Part shown: one piece after another, positions 8,501 through 16,600 of the stretch
Layout: each line of letters opens with the position of its first letter
Position numbering within the stretch: the stretch's first letter is position 1
Assembly (NCBI GenBank): GCA_036723735.1
Contig: DAIMGT010000037.1
Coordinates: 1-36,516 of the forward strand
Direction of reading: 5' to 3'
Length of the DNA stretch: 36,516 bases
DNA from: UBA4656 sp002405525
GTDB taxonomy: Bacteria; Pseudomonadota; Gammaproteobacteria; Xanthomonadales; Ahniellaceae
Position numbers and translations under genes: made by a program
Notes under the pieces: model-generated
Seen by the model: only the letters and a program-made list of their open reading frames with translations
Database searches by the model: none
Told to the model about the DNA's origin: nothing

Positions 8501-9017
8501 CGACCTGCTGGCGCGCGCGGTGGCCGCACTCAAGGAAGGCCGCGTGCCCGACCTCGACGGCGACGACCGCGGCCACACCGAGGTCGAACTGCACATCCCG
8601 GCGCTGATCCCCGACGACTACATCGACGACGTCCACACCCGCCTGATGCTGTACAAGCGCATCGCGGGCGCCAAGGACGCCGAGGCCCTGACCGAACTGC
8701 AGGTCGAGATGATCGACCGCTTCGGCCTGCTGCCCGACGCGACGAAGCACCTGTTCGCGGTGGCCGAACTCAAGCAGCGCGCGGCCGCGCTCGGCATCCG
8801 CAAACTGGACCTCGGCGCGACTGGCGGGCGCATCCTGTTCAAGCAGAAACCCAACGTCGACCCGCTGACCGTGATCCGCATGGTCCAGCGCCTGCCCAAG
8901 GTCTACGCCTTCGACGGGCAGGACAAGATCCGCATCAGGCTGGAACTTCCTGGCGCGGCGGAGCGCCTGCGCACGGCGGGCGAGGTGCTGGCGGTGCTGG
9001 CGCGGTCGATGGGTTGA
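5547..9017 (+). CDS. mfd: Transcription-repair coupling factor Mfd
   Basis: Mfd removes RNA polymerase stalled at DNA lesions and recruits UvrA for nucleotide excision repair. The protein is 1156 residues, full length for the family. The UvrB-like N-terminal domains include DWETLPYDVFSPHPDI. The RNA-polymerase-interacting domain starts near residue 490 (HADHGVGRYRGL) and ends near DLVSRYTG. The translocase has Walker A GDVGFGKT (637-644), DEEQ (738-741), TATPIPRTL and RGRVGRS (909-915). The C-terminal UvrA-masking domain ends at LAVLARSMG. No clear Shine-Dalgarno precedes the ATG; the annotated start gives a normal N-terminus. A TATACT box lies at 5500-5505 without a matching -35, so promoter assignment is weak. 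It is probably monocistronic, with 220 bp to the next gene. Confidence 0.98.
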   Translation: MTDPHTTPPASVLAPVLPRPPQLRAAWRRPHGSALALAIAAAARAHAGLVVAVARDTHAAHALEAELRAFAGADLPVLHLPDWETLPYDVFSPHPDIVSQRVATLFRLPSLTRGVLVVPIATLMQRLAPRGFIQGSNLALEVGQRLDLESERRRLDGAGYRHVPQVLEPGDYATRGALIDIFPMGAGEPYRVELFDDTIETIRTFDPETQRSQEKVERVQLLSAREFPVTEQATRAFRALLRERFEIDPRRCPIYQDLREGATPAGIEYYLPLFFEQTETLFDYLAPGALVVLAEHVLDAAEAFWATTGDRYEQRRHDVERPVLPPAELYLAPQSLREHLNRLPRVDVVAGEDAREAVALGTQPAPAVPLNLREAEPGAALRGFLAAYPGRVLVAADSPGRREALVEQLGNFATRPAVVVDWMAFVDGGERFAITVLPIEDGFALDDPQVCVLAERQLFGERAQQARRRRRATRDPEAIIRDLGELAEGAPVVHADHGVGRYRGLIKLDVGGAPGEFLAIEYARGDKLYVPVAQLDLVSRYTGSAPELAPLHSLGGDAWEKAKRRAAERVRDVAAELLDIYARREARQGRAIPLDRPLYEQFAASFPFEETPDQQTAIEAVLAELQKPRPMDRVVCGDVGFGKTEVAVRAAFAVAQAGKQVALLVPTTLLAQQHFRNFSDRFADWPVKVELLSRFRSKKEVEEALKKIEAGAVDVVIGTHKLLSDEIRFKDLGLVIVDEEQRFGVRQKEQFKKLRAEVDLLTLTATPIPRTLNMSMAGLRDLSIIATPPAHRLAVQTFITPWDGALLREAFQRELSRGGQVYFLHNEVETIEKTAREVEALVPEARIRIAHGQMPEKELESVMLDFYRGRFNVLVSTTIIESGIDVPTANTIIINRADRFGLAQLHQLRGRVGRSHHRAYAYLLVPDRKAMTADAEKRLEAIASLEELGAGFALATHDLEIRGAGELLGEEQSGQIQAVGFSLYTDLLARAVAALKEGRVPDLDGDDRGHTEVELHIPALIPDDYIDDVHTRLMLYKRIAGAKDAEALTELQVEMIDRFGLLPDATKHLFAVAELKQRAAALGIRKLDLGATGGRILFKQKPNVDPLTVIRMVQRLPKVYAFDGQDKIRIRLELPGAAERLRTAGEVLAVLARSMG

Positions 9018-9237
9018 CGGGCGCCGCCGACTGGCGCGTCCCGCGCAGTGTCCGCCGGGCGCCGGCGGGCCGCAGGTAGGCTGTCGCTCACGATGCGCCG
9101 TCCGGCCGCCCGGTCACAAATGTCCAGAAAGCCGCGCTACCGAGCTGACGCCGCTGGCGCTAGACTGCGCGTCGCGGGGACTGGGGGTGTCGTCCCGACC
9201 GACACTCTGTCCTCCGTGTGCTGCCGGGAGGCTGTCG

Positions 9238-10122
9238 ATGAATCGCCGCTACATGGTCGCCCTGTGCGGGCTGTCCCCCAAGGACGCGCGACTGGTGGAG
9301 ATCGTGCTGTCGCGCCCGATGGCGGGGTCCAGCCGACGCTTCGTCCCGCTGTCCGGTGCCGATGCGGCGCGCGCCGACATCTCGGTGATCGACCTCAGTT
9401 CGCCGCATGGCGAGGGCTTCCACCAGCGACTGCGCGAAGCCAATCCCGGCATCGTCCCGGTCTACGTTTCGGAACACGGCACCGGCGGCAGTTCGCGCTA
9501 CCGCATCCCCGCGCGCGCCCTGCTGCTGCAGCTGCAGCGCGTGCTGGAGCTGGTGGCTAGCGAGGCCCTGGAATCGAGCAAGGTGCACGCCCACCCGACC
9601 AGCGGTTCCGCGACCCCACCGATCCCGGCTCCGGCCGCCGCACCCACGCCCGGCGCGCTGGACGATCCGGGGCGGCCGGCCGCCGGTGGCGATCGGCGCC
9701 CGCTGGCCGCGCTGGCGGTGGACGACAGCGAGACCGTACGCACGCAGCTGGTTGCCGCCCTGGAGCGTGTCGGCATCCAGGCGCACGCGGTGGCCGACGC
9801 CGAGGGCGCGATCAACGCCATGCGCGTGCAGTCCTTCGACCTGATCCTGCTCGACGTGGTGATGCCCGGCATCGACGGTTACGAGCTGTGTCGCCGGATC
9901 AAGCAGGACGCCTACTCTCGAGGCACGCCGGTGATCATGCTCACCAGCCGCTCCTCGCCCTTCGACCGCGCCCGGGGCGCGCTGGCAGGTTGCGACAGCT
10001 ACCTGACCAAGCCGGTGACCTGGACCGCGTTCAGCGCCGAGGTCGACAAGGTCCTGGCACGCCACTTCCGCAACGACCGCAACCTGATGACCGCGCGCGG
10101 CTACCGCGCCGGCGGCGCATGA
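9238..10122 (+). CDS. pilG: PilG-like response regulator with extra N-terminal domain
   Basis: This 294-residue regulator heads the pil-chp operon. The C-terminal receiver (residues about 157-285) has the acidic pair in AVDDSE, phospho-acceptor Asp206 in LLDVVMPGIDGYE, a Thr in IMLTSR, and Lys258 in YLTKPV. Classical PilG is about 135 residues and is only a receiver. Here about 105 extra N-terminal residues form an alpha/beta domain (VALCGLSPKDARLVEIV, then DISVIDLSS) joined by an Ala/Pro-rich linker (about 115-155). That domain may be a pseudo-receiver because it lacks the usual acidic pocket. In Pseudomonas, PilG links the Chp kinase to pilus extension and cAMP; the same role is inferred. 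The start at 9238 is preceded by GGGAGG at good spacing; an in-frame start at 9187 is less likely. Confidence 0.82.
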   Translation: MNRRYMVALCGLSPKDARLVEIVLSRPMAGSSRRFVPLSGADAARADISVIDLSSPHGEGFHQRLREANPGIVPVYVSEHGTGGSSRYRIPARALLLQLQRVLELVASEALESSKVHAHPTSGSATPPIPAPAAAPTPGALDDPGRPAAGGDRRPLAALAVDDSETVRTQLVAALERVGIQAHAVADAEGAINAMRVQSFDLILLDVVMPGIDGYELCRRIKQDAYSRGTPVIMLTSRSSPFDRARGALAGCDSYLTKPVTWTAFSAEVDKVLARHFRNDRNLMTARGYRAGGA

Positions 10123-10213
10123 CGGCCGGCTGCGGCACCTGGCCGCGCTGCGCGGCCACCGAGCATCGCCGCCGCTCCCGCATCGACATCCGCGATACAG
10201 CCTGCGAGCGCCC

Positions 10214-10573
10214 ATGAGCAAGATCCTCGTCTGCGACGATTCACCGGCCGAACTGGCCAATCTGCGCGCCCTCCTCACCGCCGCCGGACATCACACTGTC
10301 ACCGCCAGCAATGGCGCGGAGGCCGTGAGCAAGGCGGCCGCCGAGAAGCCCGATCTGATCCTGATGGACATCGTGATGCCGGACATGGACGGCTACGAGG
10401 CCTGTCGCCGCCTGCAGGCCGATCCGGCGACCAAACCGATTCCGGTGGTCTTCGTGTCCAGCAAGAACCAGCGCGCGGACCACATGTGGGCGAAGATGCA
10501 GGGCGCGCGACTGCTGATCAGCAAGCCCTACACGCAGAACCAGATCGCCGAAGTGCTCAAGGCTTTCGGCTGA
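10214..10573 (+). CDS. pilH: PilH-like single-domain response regulator
   Basis: This 119-residue CheY-like protein has the receiver residues Asp8/Asp9 (VCDDS), phospho-acceptor Asp52 (LMDIVMPDMDGYE), Ser82/Ser83 at the Thr/Ser position and Lys104 (LISKPY). It resembles Pseudomonas PilH closely, including AEKPDLILMDIVMP and the HMWAKMQGAR segment. PilH opposes or drains phosphate from PilG and favours pilus retraction in the known system. There is no output domain. The gene follows pilG by 91 bp and precedes pilI by 28 bp on the same strand. Confidence 0.93.
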   Translation: MSKILVCDDSPAELANLRALLTAAGHHTVTASNGAEAVSKAAAEKPDLILMDIVMPDMDGYEACRRLQADPATKPIPVVFVSSKNQRADHMWAKMQGARLLISKPYTQNQIAEVLKAFG

Positions 10574-10601
10574 CCCGCAGCGCCAGGATGGCAGGACCCC
10601 C

Positions 10602-11102
10602 ATGCAGACCGACCTCGCAGATCCGGTGCGTGTCCCCGGCGACCGTTGCGTGGCGTTCGTGGTCGCGCCGGGACTGACACCGCTCGCGCTGCCGCCCTCG
10701 ACGCTGGTGGAGGCGCTGATGGACCCCGTCGACTGTCCGCTGCCGGGTGCACCACCGGCGCTGCGACGGATCGTCACCCTGCGTGGTGCCCTGCTGCCGC
10801 TGTTCGATCTGGCGGCCTGGCTGGGCCTGGCGATCGTGCCAGGGCCGCGCGTGCTGGCGATCGGCCGCGGCGACCGCGCGGCGGCGCTGCTGGCCCAGGA
10901 CGAACCCCGCGTGGTCGAAGTGCACGACGATCCTGCCGCACCGCCGCCACCGGCCGCCCTCGCGCCATTCGTCCGCGGCGGCCGCGACGCCGACGGCGCG
11001 GCGCTCTGGCGCTTCGACCACGAGGCGTGGTTCGCGGTCGCTGCCGATCCTTCCCATTCACCCGCAGGAGCGGCGCTCCGCGCCGCCGAGGCAACCCCAT
11101 GA
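10602..11102 (+). CDS. pilI: PilI, CheW-like adaptor
   Basis: This 166-residue protein is a CheW-fold adaptor expected to couple the PilJ-type receptor to the ChpA kinase. The CheW core shows LPPSTLVEALMD, then RIVTLRGALLPLFDLAAWLGL at about residues 57-77, and a final strand near LWRFDHEAWF. The sequence is strongly Ala/Pro enriched and diverged from classical PilI. Its last 15 or so residues (SHSPAGAALRAAEATP) lie beyond the CheW fold and are encoded by a REP-like palindrome at 11061-11090. The stop overlaps the next start (ATGA at 11099-11102), so translation of pilJ is probably coupled. Confidence 0.85.
   Translation: MQTDLADPVRVPGDRCVAFVVAPGLTPLALPPSTLVEALMDPVDCPLPGAPPALRRIVTLRGALLPLFDLAAWLGLAIVPGPRVLAIGRGDRAAALLAQDEPRVVEVHDDPAAPPPPAALAPFVRGGRDADGAALWRFDHEAWFAVAADPSHSPAGAALRAAEATP
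11061..11090. repeat. REP-like palindrome inside the 3' end of pilI
   Basis: GCGGCGC (11070-11076) and GCGCCGC (11080-11086) form a 7-bp stem with a TCC loop, preceded by CCCGCAGGA. This matches the 'GCAGGAGCGGCGCTCC' form of dispersed REP-like sequences that I know from Lysobacterales and pseudomonads. Here the palindrome is translated as the C-terminal tail of PilI rather than lying between genes. Confidence 0.55.
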
Positions 11103-13627
11103 GCAAACGTCCCGGCCCGTTCGCCACCATCCGTTCCCGCCTGGTGTTCGGCTCGCTGGGCCTGGTGGCCGTTCCGCTGCTGCTGGCGACCGCGACCGTC
11201 GGCTGGCTGGCCGATCGCGGAGCCACCGAGGCGCTTACACGGCGCGCATCCGAACAGCTGGACGCCATCGCGGCCGTCAAGCGCGGCGAGATCGAGGCCT
11301 ACTTCGGCGAGGTGGCGAGCAACCTGCGGGTGGTCGCCGAGACGCCTACCATCCGCGACGCCCTGCGCGACCTGCCGGGCGCGCTGGCCGCGTTGCCCGC
11401 GTCAATCCCCACCCCGGACGCGGAACGCCGCGCCGCCCTGAAGGCCTACTGGGGCGGCGACTTCGAGCGCGAGTTCCGCCGCCGCAACGCCGACGCCGAG
11501 GCGGCCATCGCCGCGCAGGTCGACGACCTGCCCGCGGACGCGGTCGCCGCGCAGTACCTCTACATCGCCGGCAACCTCAATCCGCTGGGGCGCAAGAACA
11601 TTCTCGACGACGCCGGCGACGGGTCGGCCTATTCGCGACTGCACGCCGTACTGCAGCCCTACGCGCGCAACCTGCTCGAGCGCTACGGCTATTACGACGT
11701 GTTCCTGGTCGAACCCGACGGCGGGCGGGTGGTGTACACCTACTTCAAGGAACTCGACTTCGCCACCTCGCTGAACAACGGCCCCTGGGCCGGATCGGGA
11801 CTCGCCGAGGCGTTCGCGATGGCGCGCGACAACGTCGATCGACGCGGCGTGACGATGGCCGACTTCAAACCCTACGTCCCTTCCTACAACGACCAGGCCG
11901 CATTCGTCTCCACACCGGTGACCGACGGCGACGTCCTGCTCGGCGTGCTGGTCGTCCAGTTGCCGGTCGACCGGGTCAACGCGGTCATGTCCTTCGGCCG
12001 TCGCTGGGCGGAGTCCGGCATGGGCAGCTCCGGAGAGGCTTACCTGGTCGGCGCAGACAAGGTCTCGCGCTCGATCGCGCGCTTCCTGGTCGAAGACCCG
12101 CAGGGTTACGTCGAACAATTGCGCGGCGCCGGGGTGCCGGCGGCGACGATCGACCAGATCCTGTTGCGCAACTCCAGCATCGGCCTGCAGCCGGTCGACA
12201 CCCGCGGCGTCGCCGAAGCGCTGGCCGGCCGCAGCGGGGTCGCCTTCTATCCCGACTACCGCGGAGTGCCGATCCTGGGCAGCTACGCGCCGATCGAGGT
12301 GCTCGGCAACCCATGGGCGATCGTCGCCGAGATCGACGAGGCCGAAGCCCTGGGCCCGGTGGCCGAACAGCGCCGCCGCATCGCGCTCGGAGCCGCGGCG
12401 ACCGCCAGCGTGCTGCTGCTGCTCGGCCTGCTGTTCGCCAATCGTCTGGCGCGCTCGATCAACGCACCGGTGACCCACATCCAGGGCGTGGTGCAGCAGG
12501 TCGCCGCCGGCCAGACCGATGCGCGGACGCGGATGACGTCGGCAGACGAACTCGGCGTGCTCGGCAGAGCATTCGACAGCCTGCTCGACGAGCGCGTGTC
12601 CAGCCTGGTGAGGGCCGAGCAGGAAAACGAGCAGTTGAACGACTCGGTGATCAGCATCATGGAGGCGGTGGGCCAGATCGCGCTGCGCGACCTCACCATC
12701 AAGGCGCCGGTGCGCGCCGACGTCACCGGCGCAGTCTCGGACGCGATCAATCTGATGGCATCGGAGACGGCCAGCACCCTCAGGCAGGTGCAGTCGATCT
12801 CCAACCAGGTGGCGAAGGCATCGGCCGCGGTGCGCCAGCGCTCGGACGAGGTCGGTGCGGTGGCCGAGCGCTCCGGCACCGAGGCGCAGGCGGCCGCGCA
12901 GGAACTGGCAGCCGCGGCGCAGGCACTGCGCACGATCGCCGACCAGGCGGCGCAAGCCAACCAGAACGCCGAGCGCGCGATCCAGGCCACCGGCGCCGCG
13001 CTCGGCATCGTGGAAGCGACGGTCAACGGCATCTCCGCATCGCGCGAGCAGATCCGCGAGACGGAAAAGCGCGTCAAGCGACTCGGCGAGCGCTCGCAGG
13101 AGATCTCGTCGGTGGTCGGCATCATCTCGCAGATCGCGGAGCGCACCAGTGTGCTGGCGCTCAACGCCAGCATGCAGGCGGTCGCCGCCGGCGAGGCCGG
13201 TCGCGGCTTCGCGGTGGTTGCGGACGAAGTCAAGCGACTGGCCGAGAACGCCCGCCAGGCCACGCAGCAGATCGCCACCCTGGTCAATGCCATCCAGGCC
13301 GACACCGTGGAGACGATCCAGGCGATGAACGGCACCATCGCCCAGGTAGTCGACATTTCGCGCCTTGCCGAAACGGCCGGCGATCAGATGGGCCAGACGC
13401 GCGATGCCACCGGCGCACTGGTGGAGGCCGTGCGCAGCATTTCCAGCACCACCAGCGCGCAGGCCGAAGCGTCCGACTTGCTTCTCGCCCGCGCCCGCCA
13501 GTTGCAGGCGGCCAACCAGGAGACCCTGGCCCGCACCGCGGAACAAAAGCGCGAGACCGGCAACCTCCTGCAGTACGCCGACGACCTGCTGGCCGCGGTG
13601 CAGGTGTTCAGGCTGCCCGGCGCCTGA
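11099..13627 (+). CDS. pilJ: Methyl-accepting chemoreceptor in the pilJ position, Cache sensor
   Basis: This 842-residue receptor starts at the ATG overlapping the pilI stop. Domains in order are: TM1 (about 15-40); a large periplasmic region (about 45-395) with dCache hallmarks such as YLYIAGNLNPLGRKN, YGYYDVFLVEPDGG, PYVPSYNDQAAFVSTPV and the membrane-proximal GSYAPIEVLGNPWAIV; TM2 (about 425-445); HAMP; a long coiled coil; and a signalling tip ISQIAERTSVLALNASMQA followed by GEAGRGFAVVADEVKRLAE. The cytoplasmic half resembles PilJ, but classical PilJ has paired PilJ-type helical sensor domains and is about 680 residues. The ligand is unknown; Cache domains usually bind small molecules such as amino acids. 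No cheR/pilK or cheB/chpB lies nearby. Confidence 0.85.
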   Translation: MSKRPGPFATIRSRLVFGSLGLVAVPLLLATATVGWLADRGATEALTRRASEQLDAIAAVKRGEIEAYFGEVASNLRVVAETPTIRDALRDLPGALAALPASIPTPDAERRAALKAYWGGDFEREFRRRNADAEAAIAAQVDDLPADAVAAQYLYIAGNLNPLGRKNILDDAGDGSAYSRLHAVLQPYARNLLERYGYYDVFLVEPDGGRVVYTYFKELDFATSLNNGPWAGSGLAEAFAMARDNVDRRGVTMADFKPYVPSYNDQAAFVSTPVTDGDVLLGVLVVQLPVDRVNAVMSFGRRWAESGMGSSGEAYLVGADKVSRSIARFLVEDPQGYVEQLRGAGVPAATIDQILLRNSSIGLQPVDTRGVAEALAGRSGVAFYPDYRGVPILGSYAPIEVLGNPWAIVAEIDEAEALGPVAEQRRRIALGAAATASVLLLLGLLFANRLARSINAPVTHIQGVVQQVAAGQTDARTRMTSADELGVLGRAFDSLLDERVSSLVRAEQENEQLNDSVISIMEAVGQIALRDLTIKAPVRADVTGAVSDAINLMASETASTLRQVQSISNQVAKASAAVRQRSDEVGAVAERSGTEAQAAAQELAAAAQALRTIADQAAQANQNAERAIQATGAALGIVEATVNGISASREQIRETEKRVKRLGERSQEISSVVGIISQIAERTSVLALNASMQAVAAGEAGRGFAVVADEVKRLAENARQATQQIATLVNAIQADTVETIQAMNGTIAQVVDISRLAETAGDQMGQTRDATGALVEAVRSISSTTSAQAEASDLLLARARQLQAANQETLARTAEQKRETGNLLQYADDLLAAVQVFRLPGA

Positions 13628-13631
13628 GCGG

Positions 13632-16600
13632 ATGACGCCGCTGCCGCACGCCATCCGCGATGACCTCGGCGGACCCGGGGTTGCTGCGGCGCTGTCCCGC
13701 CTCGGCCAGGCGATCGGCGACGCCGCGACCGCCGCCGACGCGGCCGCGCTCGGCGGCGCGCTGCGCGATGGCGCGCGATCGTGCGAGGAAGCCGACCGCG
13801 CGGCGGCGCTCGACGGGTTGAAGGGTCTGCCGGAGATCCTGCGCCTGCTCGCGGCGGGACTGCGCGACCGCGCCACGCGCGCCGACCAGCCGCTGGACCC
13901 CCACGATGCGGCAGTGCTGCTCGGCTGGGCCGGCGACGCACTGGCCTTCGTCGACGGCGACCGCGAGGGCGCCCGATTGCGCGCGCTGGTCGAGGGACTC
14001 GGGGCGCTGCCGTGGGTGCCGCCGGTCACCCCGCGCCTCGCGGCATACATGCTCCAGCGTCTCGCCGCGCCGGCGGCGCCCGACCTCCCCGACGACGCCA
14101 CCTCGACGGCCGGGGCAGTCGGGCGGCCCGCGGCGGCGGAACCGTCGATCGCTGCCGCCGCGATCGGCGCCGCGGCGGTCGCGCCGGGCATCGACACTCC
14201 CCCCGCGACCGCCGCGTCGACGACGGGCAACGACCCGATCCCGGCGACCGCGACGCTGTGGATCGCCCCTGACGAGCTCGAACTGGCGATGTCCGCAGTC
14301 GTCGAACGCCTGTTGCCGCTGGCCGACGCGCTGGCTGGCGACGACGGCAGCGACGCGGCGCGCACGCGCGCCCTGGCGGACGATGCTGCCTGGAACTGCC
14401 GGCTGCTGGCCAACGCTCTCAGCATGCTCAACCTGCCGGCACTGTCCAAAGCGCTGGCCTGGGCCGCCGACAGGCTGCCGCGCGCGGCACCTGCCGAACG
14501 CGCCAGCCTGCTGGCGGGCACCGCCACCGCAGCGCTCGGGCTGTTCGGCGATCCGGGCGAGGCCGCCGCGTTGCTGCTCGCCGACACCCTCGAGGACGGC
14601 CGCTGGCCGGAACCGCCGGATGGCACCCTGCGCACCGCGATGCTGGCGGAGGTGGCGCGCATCGCGATCGGCGAGGACCCCGCAGCGCGCGCCCGGCGCC
14701 AAAGGGTAGCCGTCGCCGCCGATGCGGACCTGAGCATTCCCGACGATGCCGCACCGGCGGTGGTCGCCGGCATGCTGCGCGAGCTGCCCGATCGCGCGAC
14801 CGCCCTCAACCAATCCCTGCAGGCGCTCGAGCGCGCCCCCGACGACGCGGCGCGCGACACCGCCCGTCGTCTCGCGCACACCATCAAGGGCGACGCCAAC
14901 ACCGTCGGCGTGCGGGGACTGGCCGAGATCGCCCACGCGCTGGAGGACGTGCTCGACGAACTGGCACGCCGCCGGCAGGCCCCGCCGCCGGCGCTGGCCG
15001 TCCTGCTCGCCCACACGGGAGACGCGATCGAGGCGATTGCCGAGCACCTGGTCGGTGCTGCAGCGCCGCCGGGCGACGTGTTCGAACTGCTGCAGGCCCT
15101 GCTCGACGCCGCGCGCGCCCTGCAGGATGGGGACGACCGCCCAGCTTCGGCAGCCGTCACGACGCCGACGGTCGCGGCGCCGGAAGCTGGCGCGGACCCC
15201 GGGGCCGCGACGCCGGAGGCGACCATGGCCGTCCCGGTCGCGCTGCTGGACGAGTTGCTGCGTCTGTCGGGCGAGGCGATCGTGATGGCGCGCCAGGTCG
15301 AGCAGCGGGTGAGGACGGTGGCGACTGCGCACCGCGATGTGCTCGACCAGCGCAGCCGTGCGCGCGATTTGCTGTCCCAACTCGACGACCTGGTCGCCCT
15401 GCGCGGTGCCGCGCTGCAGTCGGCGCGGATCGCCGCCACCGGCAACATCGACGCGCTGGAGCTCGATCAGTACAACGAACTCCACGTGGTCAGCCGCCGC
15501 CTGCTGGAAGCAGACAGCGACGAGGGAACGCAGTTGCAGTCAGTGGACCGGGAACTGCGGTCTCTCGACGATCTGCTCGCGCGGCAGGAACGGGCACAGG
15601 CCGACCTGCAGCAGTCGATCCTGCGCAGCCGCACCGTGCCGTTCCGCAGCCTCGCGGCGCGGCTGCAGCGGGCCGCGCGCCAGGCGGCGCGCACCCTGCT
15701 CAAGGACGTGGAACTGGAAGTCGAGGGCGGCAACACGCCGATCGACCGCGAGATGCTGGACCGGCTCGCCGAGCCGCTGCTGCATGCCGTGCGCAACGCG
15801 GTCGACCACGGCATCGAGGCACCCGACGCGCGCGCGGCGCGCGGCAAGCCGCGCTGCGGCCATGTTCGAGTGAGCGCGGCGCGCGACGGCAACCGCGTCG
15901 TGGTGAGCGTGACCGACGACGGTGGCGGCCTAGACCTCGCGGCCATCCGTGCGCGCGGCGAGGCCCTTGGCCTGCTTGCGTCCGACACCGACGCGGGCGC
16001 CGACGAGCTGGCGCGGCTGATCCTGCGTCCGGGCTTCAGCACCCGCGGCAGCATCAGCCAGGTGTCTGGCCGCGGCATCGGCATGGACGTGGTCAACCAG
16101 CGGATCGCCGGGCTGCGCGGAACGCTGCGCATCGAATCCGGTGCCGGCGTCGGCACCACGCTGCGCATCGAACTGCCGGCGTCGATGAACGCCACTTACG
16201 CCGCGATCGCGCGCGTCGGCGCGGGCTGGGCGGCGATTGCGACCGCCGGCGTGCTGCGCTTCGTGCCGGTACTCCAGGGCGACCTGCAGGACGATTCCGG
16301 AACCGCGGTCCTGCTGGTCGAGGGCAAGCCCGTTCCCGCGCTGTGGGCGGAAACGCTGTTCGGATTGCCGTTGCCGGCGCGCGACGACCCGCCGCGGATC
16401 GCGGCGCTGGTCGACGTCGAGGCGGGTCTGCGCGCGGTCCTGCTGCGAGACATCGAAGGCATGCGCGAAGTCGTCATCCGCGGCCTCGGGCCTTGGGTGC
16501 CGACGCTGGCTGGCGTGCGGGGCGCAACCATCCTCGGCAGCGGCGCAGTCGCGCCGGTGGTCGACCTCTCGCCGCTGTTGCGGGATGCCGGCGGGCCCGC

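Noticed and set aside
5499..8750. A 1083-residue open frame antisense to mfd
   Set aside because: It is a shadow of GC-rich codon bias in mfd. Its sequence is low-complexity (Arg, Gln, Val, Asp rich), has no recognisable domains, and mfd on the other strand is unmistakable.
11402..15448. A 1348-residue open frame antisense to pilJ and chpA
   Set aside because: It spans the junction of two clear genes, is Ser/Ala/Arg rich with no motifs, and has the composition expected from reversed high-GC codons.
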